Source: Paramecium octaurelia
Taxonomy: Eukaryota; Ciliophora; Oligohymenophorea; Peniculida; Parameciidae
Length of the DNA: 64,000 bases
Assembly: GCA_905182995.1 (NCBI GenBank)
Contig: CAJJDP010000006.1
Location: 315,163 to 379,162 of the forward strand
Direction of reading: 5' to 3'
Notes under the pieces: generated by a model
The model's database searches: none
Told to the model about the DNA's origin: nothing
The model's input: only the letters and a program-made list of their open reading frames with translations
Program-made: the position numbers and the translations under genes
Shown: one piece after another, positions 33,624 to 45,781 of the stretch
Layout of the letters: each line of letters begins with the position of its first letter
Position numbering within the stretch: position 1 is the stretch's first letter

Positions 33624-35194
33624 TCATGATTTTGTTACTACTTTATCTAATTCTCTTTGATAAGTATCAAATGGTAATAATAGAGTTGCTATAGCTGCTA
33701 CCATAGATATAATTCCAAAAATTCCATATGATAGAAAAGTGCCTATGTCATTTATATAGACAACAATCCATGGCATAATAATACTACCTAATCTTCCTAC
33801 TGATGATGCAAATCCCAATCCACTAGCTCTCATATAGGTTGGGTAAAGTTCACTTACAAATTGATAAGATACTGTGAATGAGAAACTAATAAACATTTTC
33901 AAAAAGAAAATCATTGAAGCAAAGAAATAACCACCATTTGCTATTATCGCAATCAATAATCCAACTAAACCCACTCCAAAGTAAGATAAGAATAAAGAAT
34001 TCTTCCTTCCAAAAATTCTGATGTTTACAATAATCATGGCAACAAATATCACAGGTATCTCACCTAAACAACTCAAAGTAATAACTTTAATATCTTCAAT
34101 ATCATCGTCTTGAGGTTCATCAGGGTTTAATTTTTATAATGTTAGTGGTAATAAAAATGTGACTCCTGCATAAACAAATGTATTTACAAACCATTAATAC
34201 CAAACAACTAAAGTTATTTTAATAAATTAGTTTTTAAGAAGTTTTCTAAATTGGATTAAATATGAGGCAAAAAAGGATTTATCTTTTAAATCTTCCTACA
34301 ATCCTTATTCCTCTTTCTCTTGTTTGATTAATTCTTATGAAATATTTTGATATGTATTAATGGGTATCAGGACTGGCTTTTTGTTATTTAATTAAAATAT
34401 TTTCTAGATCACTTAAGAGGCTTCTGTGACATTCCCTTTAATCAAATGATATCTTGGACTTTCTAATAAAAGAAAATTTGATATCAGAAATGTTAATAGA
34501 GCTGGAGCAGAAGCCCAGCAAAGTACTGCTCTCCAATTTCCTGAAACTAAATTTGGCATGAATATGTATGTTAGTAAACAAACAGTTAGTCTACATATTT
34601 TGATATATGCTTACTCTCCTGCAGTATAAAAAAATCCAATTGTAACCAACACTATTCCCCTACTCTTCAAAGGCGTATTTTCAGCTAGCATACTAAATGA
34701 AACTGGGATGATAAATCCAACACAAGTAACTAAGAATATTCTCTACTATAGTTTTAAGTAATACAAATATCATATAGGAAATAAAATTGGGCATGAAAGC
34801 CCCAATTATAGCACAAACAAACATAACTCCTGATGACAATATTAGAGATGATCTTCTTCCATATTTATCAGCAAATATGCCTGAAAATAGAGATCCTACA
34901 AAATAACCAATATATATTAATGATCCTAGGAGGCTTTTCTAGGAATCACTAACTCCCCATTCTTTTTCCAAAATAGGAAACACTATAGATATAGCCTATG
35001 TCTCTCCTCCATCGCACATTCCAATTAAACCAACTATTATAAAGACATAAATTTAATATTTTCCTAAAAAAGTGTTATTATTGACATCAATTACTAAAAC
35101 CAATATATGTTAAAATTTCATCAAAGTAGGTAAACTCTTGATTAGTTGAACTATCAATAGTTTCATTTAAATTTGAATCTTCCTTGTGCTGCAT
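33624..35194 (-). CDS. Major facilitator superfamily transporter (sugar/organic-solute type)
   Basis: 506 residues after removing two introns (31 and 19 nt). The start 'EILTYIGFRKYQIYVFIIVG' is like the SV2/organic-cation group. The MFS loop 2-3 signature is seen as 'GIFADKYGRRSSLILSS'. Then come 'VGFIIPVSFSMLAENTPLKS' and 'TIGFFYTAGE', and the second half from 'VWYQWFVNTFVYAGVTFLLP' to 'LYPTYMRASGLGFASSVGR'. Twelve membrane spans fit the hydrophobic pattern, with a central cytosolic loop near residues 240-310. The substrate cannot be told. It converges on the Myb-like gene with 26 bp between the stops. Confidence 0.9.
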
Positions 35195-35384
35195 GAATAT
35201 TAAATAATTTAATTTATTTTGTTATAGTGATAAGCAGAATTTGCATATTTATTTTTATTGATGCTTTAATTATTAAAAGTATATCTTCGATAACTCTTAT
35301 TGAATGTAAATGTTATAATTTTTTGAGATTCCTTTTATTTATTAACAAAAATGAAAGTTTATTATATTAATAATTAGCTTTTCC

Positions 35385-35777
35385 ATGCGAACGAGTTGTT
35401 TAGGACCCAAATTGGTTCTAAGTAGAGCTTAGGTGGAGGATCAAGAAGATATACCTGAAGAGCCTGATGACATTGAACCAATAATCATTTAAAGGAAGAA
35501 AATTAGATACAAGTCATCACGGAGTGATCGATATGATAGCAAAGGAAGAAAGATTGCAAAAGGCAGTGGATATGGAATTAACTTTGATAATTTCATTACT
35601 GTTTGCGTTTTCGAACCAGAAGAAGAAGTAGTTTAGATTAAGGATACCTTGCAATTGTGTACCCAAGGCATAGATAAAGAGAAGATAAACCCTCGACTTG
35701 ATCAGAAGTTTAAAGAGGAGTAAACAGAAAATGAAGTTATCTTATTTTCAATTCTTAAATAAAGCAAAAACAAATGA
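35385..35777 (+). CDS. Unknown small acidic protein
   Basis: An intronless frame of 130 residues, ATG 35385 to TGA 35775-35777. It is acidic near the start ('VEDQEDIPEEPDDIEPI'), then basic ('RYKSSRSDRYDSKGRKIAKG'), followed by a compact hydrophobic/acidic part ('YGINFDNFITVCVFEPEEE'). No domain is recognised. GC content and codon use are typical of the coding regions here. It is divergent from the MFS gene (190 bp) and convergent with the p23 gene. Confidence 0.6.
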
Positions 35778-35934
35778 TAATGAAAATATATTTTATTATT
35801 ATTTTCATATATCGATTGGTTTTAATTAAATAGCACAATAGAATTCAAAAAGAACCATTCAATAGTCTATTATTATAATAATAAATGACAGAAAACATAC
35901 ATCTTCTTATTTAAACATAGATATAATATCATTA

Positions 35935-36589
35935 TCAATTACTCTCTGCTTATTTCTCTTATTCACCTTCCTTTGGTGCTTGATCATTTTTTTAGACTTC
36001 TTCTTCCTTCTCTAAATCATCAACATTTCCTAAAATTATTGCATCAATTCATACCCTCCTTTGGCTATTCCTCTTCACCCTCTTCGTCATCCTCATCTGC
36101 ACCACCTTAATCGAAATTTTAGAATTTGTTCTAATCCCAATCGTCCAAACCTTTGCCTCCCTCTTCAGCCTCATCATCTTCATCGATATACTTTGTCCAA
36201 TCCACCTTTTATTAGAAAATATATCAAACCTATAAGTATTGTAATTTGTGTGTCTCTTTGATTAATCTAGTCCAATAAGAAGCAGTTTTATCTTTCTTTG
36301 ATAAAATAAATCTGACATTTAACCCATAATTGGTCCATTTACTTTCCTAAATGATATAATTGATGAAAGTACTTCGACAACAACTTCAGCAAAGAAATTA
36401 ATTTCAAAAGTATAATTAACACCTTCTGCAGTAGCTGAAAATTTAAGTGAGTTTGAAGTCAAGTCAACCTTTTCATCTTTCAAATCTCTCACTTCAACTG
36501 TTAAAAACACATTGTCTTTTCTTTAAGACCATTTAACTATGGGGGCGCTAGAGAAATTTCGAGAATAAAATTTACATTGTCTTTTGCAT
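35935..36589 (-). CDS. Hsp90 cochaperone p23/Sba1 (CS domain)
   Basis: 183 residues after removing four introns (28, 26, 24 and 25 nt). The CS domain is clear: 'PIVKWSQRKDNVFLTVEVRD', 'SLKFSATAEGVNYTFEINFF', 'EESKWTNYGLNVRFILSKKD', 'ASYWTRLIKETHKLQYLQVD', 'WTKYIDEDDE', with the family Trp near 'YWTRL' and the acidic 'DDWDQNKFQNFDQ' tail. p23 binds and stabilises the ATP-bound closed form of Hsp90. The last intron (GTATGAATTGATG...TTTTAG) contains a TGA; skipping it would end the protein at 36044, but splicing it gives a longer acidic tail ending at TGA 35935-35937. The start uses a 4-codon first exon. Confidence 0.93.
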
Positions 36590-37437
36590 TACTAATTTTT
36601 TAATTATTTTATTTCTGTAAAAAAAGATTACTTTAAAATTCAATATAATTTTATTAAAGTTTCTAGAAAATACTATGTATTTAAAAAGAATACTCTCTAA
36701 ATATTGCATTTCTGGATTGAAATTTCTTTCTAGATTTCTATCTGGATGAAATAAGTAATGATGAGATTTTGTTTTCAAAAGGTATAGATTAAAGAAATTA
36801 TGCAGATTTATCGAAATATGATAATTTGGTTAATACTTTATTGTTATAATATACTTATGAATGCATAAAAAGAGTTACCAAATACTATTGGATTAATATC
36901 ATTTAGCCTTCAATTTATATTCAATAAATTACAATTAGTACCTAATGTTATTATGTTTGACAAATTTCATCCATAATTTACTTCTTTGGATATATCATTT
37001 AATTTTACTTAATTTTCATGTATATTTTTTCAGTAATTATTTAAAGTATTTAATCAGCATTATAATTCTACCTAACAAAAATTTATAAGTATTTAGAGCT
37101 ATTTTTTCAGCAATTAGCTTCCCTTATACTTCTGATACTTAGAAACTTAAATATATAATAAATTCTATTCATCCTTAAAAGCTTTTTTATTTTTAACAAG
37201 AGATGATCATCTTGTTATAATCATGTTATTCCTTCTATCATTTAGAAAAGTATTATCTATAGTTATTCTTTATTGAAAAAAAACACAATACATGCAAAAA
37301 TTTAAGATTATCTCTTTTTTGTAGTTTCAATTAATGTGGAACTAGAAAGTAATTCTGCCTAACAAATTTTTATTAGTTTAGAATGTTTACTTGAGTCTTA
37401 AGAATGATGTATTTGAATAAGTATTTATATGGTTAAT
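36590..37437. other. Intergenic stretch, no supported gene
   Basis: About 850 bp, the longest empty-looking gap in this part of the window. Short open frames exist on both strands (for example minus 36572-36778, about 68 codons, overlapping the p23 first exon) but none carries a recognisable domain. It is very AT-rich. Confidence 0.45.
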
Positions 37438-38973
37438 TCATTATATAATAGAATTCAAAGACTTTTTGTATTTTGCATGTTATAACAATGAAATAGTTTC
37501 ATCAAATCTTAGTTGCAAATTCTTACAGCTCAACACAACAATGATGTAATATTCCTTTTCATTAGATCGATAAGCACTTGCCAGACAAGGACCAGCAGAA
37601 TCAGTTATGCCAGTTTTAATACCAAAAAATCCTTTTTCTAATAATTTGTTTGTATTTTTCCACTCATAAGATTTGTTATTATTTTATGATTTGGAGGTGT
37701 ATTCCTTACAGGAGATGACTTAATGAAATATATCATATTTCAAACATTCTAATGATAACAACACAATGTCTTGACAACTTGAATACTAGGATAAGTGAAT
37801 TACATACATTATCTTCATTAGCCAATCCATGAACACATGCAAATTGAGTATTTTATTAGCCCATCAAATTTGAATAATAATTCATTTTGCTTATGAAAAT
37901 TTCAATAGGACATTATTGAGTCTTCGATTCAACATTATAAAAATGCCCTTCAGCACTCATTTGTTCAATATCTATTAACGCACTATCGAAGTATTTTTTG
38001 GATTCATAAAATAATCTAACTGAATAGTTTTATACCCATACATTATTGTGCCTATGGCCTAGGCAATAAGTGTTGCAGCATCATTTCCTGAGGGTAGCAT
38101 CAATCCATACAATAAATCTTGGAGAGTCAAGATGTCATTGTATTTCAACTCAGAAGTAGTGCCTATGGTCTCTGAGGCCTTTTTAGTCACTTTGACTCTG
38201 ATTTCTTTACAATTGAGATTGAATTGCTCTAAGATAACCATCGTTATGTAGAATGTCATAATCTTGGTTAAACTAGCTATTTCCATCCTTTTGTTACACT
38301 TTCTTTAAGAAACTATTCTATTTTCGATGCAATCAAAAACGATGAAACTTTTAGCAGAAACATTGACTTTTCGTTTTCTTGGTTTTCCACAATAAGAATA
38401 GATGATATTTTTGGCATAGATTTAATACTGTTAATTGATTTAATTTTAACTTGAATCTTTGCTGCTTCCAGTGGTTGTGGAATTGTTTGTCAGATTATTT
38501 TTGTGATTGTTGCTATTCGTTTTAAATTATGATCTCACTAACGATCTTTTTGTATCACTATTTTTGGGTGATTGAACCAGTTTGCTACTTCGAGTTAAAT
38601 CGTTTAATTTAGTTTAGGTGTTCATCGTTGAGAGTGGAATCTACGGTAAACTGCTTTGAAGATTAATTTATTTAAATTTGGTGGTTATGAGCTCAGATTC
38701 AATCTTGGATTGTTTGGTTTCCTTATCAGTTAATTGCTATGATTGTTGTAATGAATAATTAGAGTCCTTCCTTAATTTTATACTATTGACTATTATTGGA
38801 GAATGGAATTCTGTTAGAATCTAGGGTGTTTTTTGATAGCTTTTCAATAATTGTATTGCCTTGCCAGTTTCCAAGACTTGAACTCTTCTAGAGGGATGCT
38901 GCAACTTAATTGGAATTATAATATCATTGAAATTGATATTATTCAAGTTTGATTAAGTTTTATTTATAATCAT
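37438..38973 (-). CDS. S11-type serine D,D-peptidase / beta-lactamase-fold protein
   Basis: 495 residues with introns of 26 and 22 nt. The C-terminal ~290 residues have all three motifs of penicillin-binding-protein-type D-alanyl-D-alanine carboxypeptidases: 'IASLTKIMTFY' (SxxK, catalytic Ser and Lys), 'LMLPSGNDAATLIA' (SxN) and 'GFFGIKTGITDSAGPCLASA' (KTG). Intervening stretches such as 'ELKYNDILTLQDLLYGLMLP' and 'FISKMNYYSNLMG' also fit. In bacteria these trim peptidoglycan; a ciliate makes none, so the substrate is unknown, possibly food bacteria or another acyl peptide. There is no signal peptide. The first ~200 residues are Ser/Asn/Gln-rich and probably disordered. An in-frame ATG at 39000 would overlap the upstream gene further. 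Confidence 0.85.
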
Positions 38974-41900
38974 TATTAATATATATATTATTTAATCCAT
39001 GCTAATCTTCCTATCAATATAACTATCATTGAGACTGTGATGTTGAAATAGAACTAATTGAGTTCATATTGGCCATTCAACTTGATATCTGTTAACCCCA
39101 AGTAATTATCAATGGATTCCATTTAGACAAATTAAATAAGTATCCCCAAAATCAGGAATGCCAAGACTGGAACATTCAAATGGTGTTGTTTCCAAAATGG
39201 TATCTTAAACGGTCCATAAGTATTGATGGAATAGAAAGATAATAAAAAATAAATATTCATATTGAGGAACTGTTAAGTGTTCATATCTCCATAAAAGAAA
39301 TACCTTGTATCATTCTCATTGTTATCATATGGTACATACCATTCTTAATAATAAAGGATTAGATAACTTCCCAACATATTCAATCCGCTAAAGGTGAGTA
39401 TGATCAAAATAGGAATGAAGTTAGATAAACTAATCATGGAAGTGTTAATCTTATCTTTCGTCAACTTCCTAGAAGGAGGAGTCAACGTTTGCAAAGCAAC
39501 AATTGGAATATTGCTCAAATAATTCAGATACAATAGTTCTTCATTGTTGAAATTCTGCATCTGATACATCATCAATTATGCAGATACGTATTTACTTACA
39601 TTTATAATCATGTAATATTTGAAAATCTCCATAACATTACATGATGTAGCTTTGCTTTATAATAGTACCTCAATTATACAATTTATGCTATCATTAGTAT
39701 TAACAAAGGAAGCAGTCAAGGCTGCATCACATTGCTAAAATGATATGCCGATGTTTGATTGTTTTAAAGCATGACAATCATTTGACCCATCTCCTATCAT
39801 ACACACATGAAGTCTTTGCTCCTGTAATATCTTCACTACCTCACTCTTCTGAGATGGACTCATTCTGCCGAAGATTTAACATAAGTAGATGAGTTCATTT
39901 AGTATCTTCTTATCTTTAAGATATTCGAAAGCCTAACCACTCATTGCCCATTAATAGTTCTAATTTGTCTTAGTAGCATATATAGAATTTACATATAATG
40001 AACTTGGTAAAAGTGATTAGAGCATCTCATATGACGATTAATTAATACTCTTCCCTTCTAATTCTTTTATTTGATTATTATTCAACTCCTATAATGCGAG
40101 ATCATTCTACTCGACATCATAATCAATTATAATGGTCAACTATTAATATTCAATTATTCCACTTTCAATACCACAATTAATGCAACTCAATATATGATCT
40201 CCACTTATTATTTTCATCTTTAATTAAGCCTTCTTTAATTCTTCAATTGTTTGTGCTGAATCTTTTTTTAATTCATTTTCAAAAATTATTGATCCCAAAT
40301 AGTTCAAACGTTATTCTAATTCATTTTAAGATTTATGAATATCCTATAAATCTATTCTCCTATATCCAGCACTTATAATTCTCATCCCTTTGAGAGATTC
40401 CTAAGTTATTAGATCTCTAAATCCCTCTGGTGTAGACACACATAATTGGGAGATCTTTTCGGCTGATCCTTTAGTAAAATAAAAGTATTAATAACTTTAG
40501 ATCTTGGCATCTCCTTGACCTGTTTCTTGATCCTCTATTATAATTTAATCACTCATTGCTATCACACCCATTCTTTATAAATTACTTGAAAACTCAAAAA
40601 TCTTGATAACCTTCAAAGTTATTTCTTATTTCCCAAAAGTTGAATCATTCTCATTTAAAATGACTTTGAATTTACACTCACTATCTTAATAAATGTTGAG
40701 ATTAGAATAATTTATCATAGCAATTTCTAAGGTATCCCCTATCAATTAATTATCTAATAAGTAACATTGATGACAGGAAGACATCAATATTTATAATATT
40801 TATCTATCTGATATTGCTTCCACTTTATTATTTTTATCATCAAATACATATTTCACTTTGATCTCATTGGTTGTTAAAGTACCTGTTTTATCAAAACAAA
40901 TAACATCCGTTTACGATGCTTCTAATGTTTTATCTGGTTGGGTTCCTAGGATCTTTTTTAATTTCAATCGGCTCAGAGTTGCTGTCATCGTAAGATTCAC
41001 AACTGTTACTATATTTGGAGGTAGAATCCATACTATTGCATCTCCTAATCTCAAAGCAATGAGACTTGGATCATAATCCAATAGAACCATCTTCCAAAGT
41101 AATCCAAAATACAATGCAATGATCAAGGCAGCAATTATTACTAGGAATTTTACAGCATCAATAAAAAATATGATTTTTGGTGGTTTAGGGTATAAGGCAT
41201 TTCGAAATATTTACCCTTTATAAGATAAGTACCCCGTTCTTAAGACTAGTACCTTTACTGTGGTTTTGATATCTAAGACTTTGGTTCCATCAAACAAGAT
41301 TGATTTTTTGTAAGTTTAATAATTGAAGTTATTCAATAGATCTTGTGTAACATGTTCTTTTTATACAGGTATTGATTCGCCTGTTAATGATTATTCGTCA
41401 ACCAATACTTCTCCAGTCAATATCAAACAATCACAAGGCAATATTTAATTACAGAATATTTAGATTACATCTCCAGGAACTAACTCAATTGAATTGATTG
41501 TAATGCTTTCCACCTTACCAGATATATTCTACCTAAATACCGAAATCTACTAATAGTTTTCTGCTTTCTTCTTTAACTATTACATAGCTCTTCTTAGAAT
41601 AATGTAATTTATTAAGGATGTCAACAATGCTATTATTGGTTATAGGATTGCTAACTAATAAAAGCCTTCTAACATGAAGACAGTGATGGAAGTGTATTAA
41701 GTGAAATAAAGAGGAGATGTGAGTTCATTCTCAAAAAATGAAGTGATACTTGGAATAGGAACTACAACTTCACAATTTCCAAATGTTCTATTTAACTCAA
41801 AAACCTTGCCTTCGCTTAATGGATTTACATTCTATGAATTGAAATCCTTCCCAACGTAGCCTGTATCCAAAGGATGAAATTTATTATCTTCAAAGTTATA

Positions 41901-42222
41901 TTCTATATGTCTATATTTAAAATAAATGCAATTTGAATTAGTATTCCTTTTAACTTTGTGTATTTCCTTCTCTCCATGTAGATTGATAATAAGTAAATGG
42001 GTTGCATACAAAATTTCCTTTTCTTCCTTGTAATAAAAACTTAATTTTATTGAAATAAACCATCGACATCTTAATATTTTAAGTTTTAAAATACATCAAA
42101 GAAAATATAAAAAGAGTTAAAATAGACAATACACTCCCAAATATTTTTCTACTGCCTATAATTCTTAACGGAATGATAGTAACAATCATGAGATCCCCTT
42201 CCAAATCAGAGTTTTTAATCAT
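38970..42222 (-). CDS. P5-type P-type ATPase (ATP13A-like cation/polyamine pump)
   Basis: 1,075 residues after a 25-nt intron near the start. The pump motifs are present: actuator 'SLTGESIPVQ', phosphorylation site 'ICFDKTGTLTTNE', hinge 'HVCMIGDGSNDCQALKQSNI'. The fourth membrane span carries 'VWILPPNIVTVV', the PP-type motif of P5 ATPases, and the N-terminal 'IIPLRIIGSRKIFGSVL' hairpin fits the extra N-terminal membrane insertion of that class. C-terminal spans include 'ISLSNFIPILIILTFSGLNM'. P5B pumps (ATP13A2) export polyamines from lysosomes; P5A act in the ER; which type this is cannot be settled here. Its TGA overlaps the ATG of the downstream S11 gene. Confidence 0.9.
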
Positions 42223-42888
42223 AAAAATTTATTATTGTTAATTATAAAATTAATGCAAAAACTATATTGTTTAATTCTTTTTTTCCAAAAATATCTTTAA
42301 AATAAGTTATACTAAAACTATTTACTTTTAGATTACTAAATCTATCATTATATCAAATGCTTTTTAATATACTAATTGTTAAAGATATCAGCTTATTGTT
42401 ATGAGTGAAATATCTCTCTACTTAACTTCATTATTTAAAATATATTTATGGTTTTAGTGAGATTTTAATCTCAATTATTTAAACAAAGACTAAATGAAAT
42501 TTAAACTTTATTATTATGATTTATATGTCATTTTTTAATTTACATAAAGAATTAGAAAGATTGGTTGAGAGTAAATGATAGGAAATGTATTCTAATAAAA
42601 TTAATATAAGACAAACTCATTAAACTAAGAAAGAGAATTCATTTATATAAATATCATAATCAATTCTGTGAAACTTCCTTACACTGAGTCTATAGGGTAC
42701 AATGTCAAACAATAAGGACTTAAGTTGTATCTTATAAAATTCTATACCTAATATTATTCTAGTAAATTTTAAGCAAATATTACGTGACTACTATAAAGTA
42801 AAATAATTTAGACATACCTATTATGAAATCATCATAAAAACAAAATAAGATCAAAAATGATATTTTAAAAAAATATTAAATTAATTAG
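42223..42888. promoter_or_regulatory. Divergent intergenic region, no gene found
   Basis: About 665 bp between the divergent ATPase and leishmanolysin starts. It contains AT-rich DNA with scattered TGA in all frames and no RNA-gene signature; it should hold both promoters. Confidence 0.4.
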
Positions 42889-44985
42889 ATGTTTTCGTTT
42901 ATATTTTCATTCCTAATGTTGGCTTGCATTGATGGTGAATCATTATTGAACTATAAGTTGAGCGAAGGATCAAAACGGAAATTAGAGGAGAGTAAACCAA
43001 ACATAACTTCTTTAACATGGGAACCATTAAGGATTCATTATGAATTTTTGGATAATACATATGACCCTGCATCAGTGAAATTTTTATAAACTGTAATGGG
43101 AATCACAACCACCTTCTTTTAAAAACATTTGTTAATTCGGAGATCAAGTTAGAAGATTACTTATCAAAGTAGTTATCCAAAATCAATTTTTGGATTCACA
43201 ATTAGCAATGAATTACAACAGAAAGAATATGATGCAGATTTAGTATCCTCTATTATTATAATATAGGTATTATTTGTAAATGTGGAGAATTCGAAGTAAG
43301 AAACTTATCTAGCATATTGTGGTCCTGCAGTTTTCGATGAAGTAACGTTACGACCGATTATTGCTTTGGTTTCTTGGAATATATATTATTCAAAATTGTC
43401 AGAAATGACTAATTCCTTATTTGAAAATAATGTTGAGACTGCAGTCCATGAAATCATTCATGGATTAGGATTTGTGGATGATTTTTTCTCTAGTTATTAC
43501 GACTCAGTCACAGGAGAAAGTTACAACACGTCTAATAGTTATACTGTTTCAAAAGTGATTTACTTGTCAACCCCAAGGGTAACTAATTTTGTTCAGTATC
43601 ATTTTAATTGCACTACGTTAAAAGGATTGCAAATGGAAAACAATGGAGGATCTGGGACTCAAGGCTCCCATTTTGAAAGAACTCTCTTTTACAATGAAAT
43701 AATGACAGGTTCAGACATGACAGGAAACTTCTTGATCACAGATTTTACTTTTGAATTATTTTAAGACACTGGGTAAAAATAGATCACTATATGAAGATTC
43801 TATCGAGTAGCTGAATATTCACCAGATAAACCATTATGGGGGAAAAATAAAGGATGTGATTTTGCAAATTCATAATGCTCAGGAGGCAGCTTTTCTGAAT
43901 TCTGCTCAGTAGATTAAGCCAAGAGCTGTTCATTTTATAAATCGGGGGTTTCTAAATGTATGTCTGAATAATTATCAGGATCATGCAAATATTAATACAT
44001 CTACTCTAATTATGATTGCAGGGATCCTGATAATATCGACTATTGGAAATCATCAAGTTTAATCTAACACTTTGGTTCTGATAGTATGTGTATTTCTGGG
44101 TCAGTCTCAAAATCAACAACATATTCAGACTACACTTGCATATAATATAAATGTGATGTATAAAATAAACTATCACTTGTTGTTGATGGAAAAGAATTTG
44201 ATTGTTCCACTGCAGAGAGCATTAAACTTCCTGAAACTTATTATGGCAGTTTAAACTGTCCTTCAAATCCTGAAGAATTTTGTTAAAGTGTCGATGAATG
44301 TCCAAATTCTTGTAGTTCAAAAGGATTTTGTATGAATACAGAGGTATTCTACAATAATTATATTTTAGTGTATTTGCATGTTAGGATACTCCTCAAAGGA
44401 TTGCAGTGTCGAATGTGCCAAATATAGATACAAGGGTTCTTGCTTAGACAAATGTCCGGATTCCACTTATGTAAATGAAAATATCAAGTATTGTATTGGA
44501 TGCCCAGCTGTATTTATTACTTCTAATAAGCTTAGAATTGTTTGGTATGTTCAAATTATAATAAATGTACATCATGCAAGGCAGGATATGTTTTGAGAGG
44601 AGGTTTTTGTGATAATTATAAGTTAATCGAGTTACTTACAGTAAATTTGTCGGCTTCAAATTCAACTTCAAATAATACCAACACCAATTCTACTAATACA
44701 ACTACTGATACTAATTCAACAAATACAAACAACAATAGTACTTCTAACCCTACCAATAACTCAACAGATACTTCTACTAACTCAACGGATACATCATCTA
44801 ATTCAACTGATACGAACTCTAATTCAACAGATACGAACTCTAATTCAACAGATACAAACTCTAATTCAACAGACACAAATTAAACTTCTAATTCTACTGA
44901 TTCTGAAGATTCTAAGATTACTACTGTAACTAAGGAGGAATTAATATATCTAATAAATTCATTTTTATTAACATTATATGTGTGA
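42889..44985 (+). CDS. Leishmanolysin-type (M8) zinc metalloprotease with Cys-rich and repeat stalk
   Basis: 665 residues after removing four introns (24, 24, 25 and 26 nt). A signal peptide ('MFSFIFSFLMLACIDG') is followed by a prodomain-like region and the catalytic 'ETAVHEIIHGLGFVDDF', which has HExxH with Glu as the general base. Then come 'GSGTQGSHFERTLF', providing the third His ligand, 'NEIMTGSDM' (Met-turn), and 'FTFELFQDTGFYRVAEY'. A Cys-rich region with EGF/furin-like spacing follows ('CPNSCSSKGFCMNTE', 'CLDKCPDSTYVNENIKYCIG'). The end is an Asn/Ser/Thr stalk with tandem repeats and a short hydrophobic C-terminus. It is probably a secreted or surface protease like the GP63 family. 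The last hydrophobic segment is short for a GPI signal. Confidence 0.9.
44660..44885 (+). repeat. Tandem repeat encoding Asn-Ser-Thr stalk
   Basis: Within the protease gene, imperfect Asn/Ser/Thr/Asp units become near-perfect 21-bp copies at about 44805-44880 (unit encoding NSTDTNS), all in frame. Each unit carries an N-glycosylation sequon (NST), so the stalk should be heavily glycosylated if secreted. The copies differ by single silent or conservative changes. Confidence 0.85.
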
Positions 44986-45222
44986 TAATGAATTTTATAA
45001 ATAAATCATAATATAAATTTCATTGATTTAGGTAAACTTCAAAATATATCAATTATTTCTATGTAGAAAAATAAATAGAATATTTGATTTTCCATCTACA
45101 TTCTTCAAAGTTTCTTTTGGTAATTTTAATAAATGTCTATATAAAATCAATAAAAAATTATTAGGTTGATTTTTTTATTTTAATTCAATATATTTCTTGA
45201 GATACATGTACTAATTAATTAA

Positions 45223-45705
45223 ATGCTAAAGAAAGTTAAATAAGAAAGGGTCGAAAAGTAAAGTTGTCAATTAGATTAGTAGCAAAATAAGCCAAGATTC
45301 AAAGAAGGAGACTCTAAAATGGATTGTCCCATTAAAGATTCTGAAAATAGTGAATTAAAAACAAATACAAATATATATAATCTTCAATATCAAAAAGTTA
45401 TGGAATAAATTAAACAAATTTATTAAGAGTAGAGCACAGCACAAGCAAATAAGAATATGGCTAAGGTAGAACAAGGCAAATTGAAAAAAGATAAAATAGA
45501 AAGTAAAATTGTTAGCAAAACTAGAAAAAAGTAAGTGCAAGAAAAACCTGTGAATCAAGCTAAAGTGAACACCAAATAATAGTTGGAGGAACAAAAGGAT
45601 AGATTATAAATGAAATTCACTTAAATAACCACAAACTTCTTAAATAAACTAAAATCAGAATTTGAAAAAGTTGAAATGGATTTATAAGCATTATTAAATA
45701 ATTGA
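45223..45705 (+). CDS. Unknown coiled-coil protein
   Basis: An intronless frame of 160 residues from ATG 45223 to TGA 45703-45705, very rich in Lys, Gln and Glu. The middle ('QVQEKPVNQAKVNTKQQLEE') and the end ('FTQITTNFLNKLKSEFEKVE') have heptad-like hydrophobic spacing, as in coiled coils. There is no membrane segment or known domain. It converges on the Kelch-BTB gene with 76 bp between the stops. Confidence 0.6.
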
Positions 45706-45781
45706 ATTTAATAATTTAATATAATTATTCTACTTTCTATATTACAATTACATAACATAATTATAAAGAGTAATATAATAA

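Noticed and set aside
35935-36060. Shorter p23 protein ending at a TGA at 36044-36046
   Set aside because: The TGA lies inside a canonical 25-nt GTATGA...TTTTAG intron; splicing it continues the acidic tail typical of p23.
40858-41076. Plus-strand ORF of 72 codons inside the P-type ATPase
   Set aside because: Antisense to the phosphorylation-site region of the pump; the minus frame carries DKTGTLT.
44616-44876. Minus-strand Val/Glu/Leu repeat frame
   Set aside because: Antisense of the NSTDTNS stalk repeats of the metalloprotease; the plus frame is continuous with conserved Cys-rich domains.
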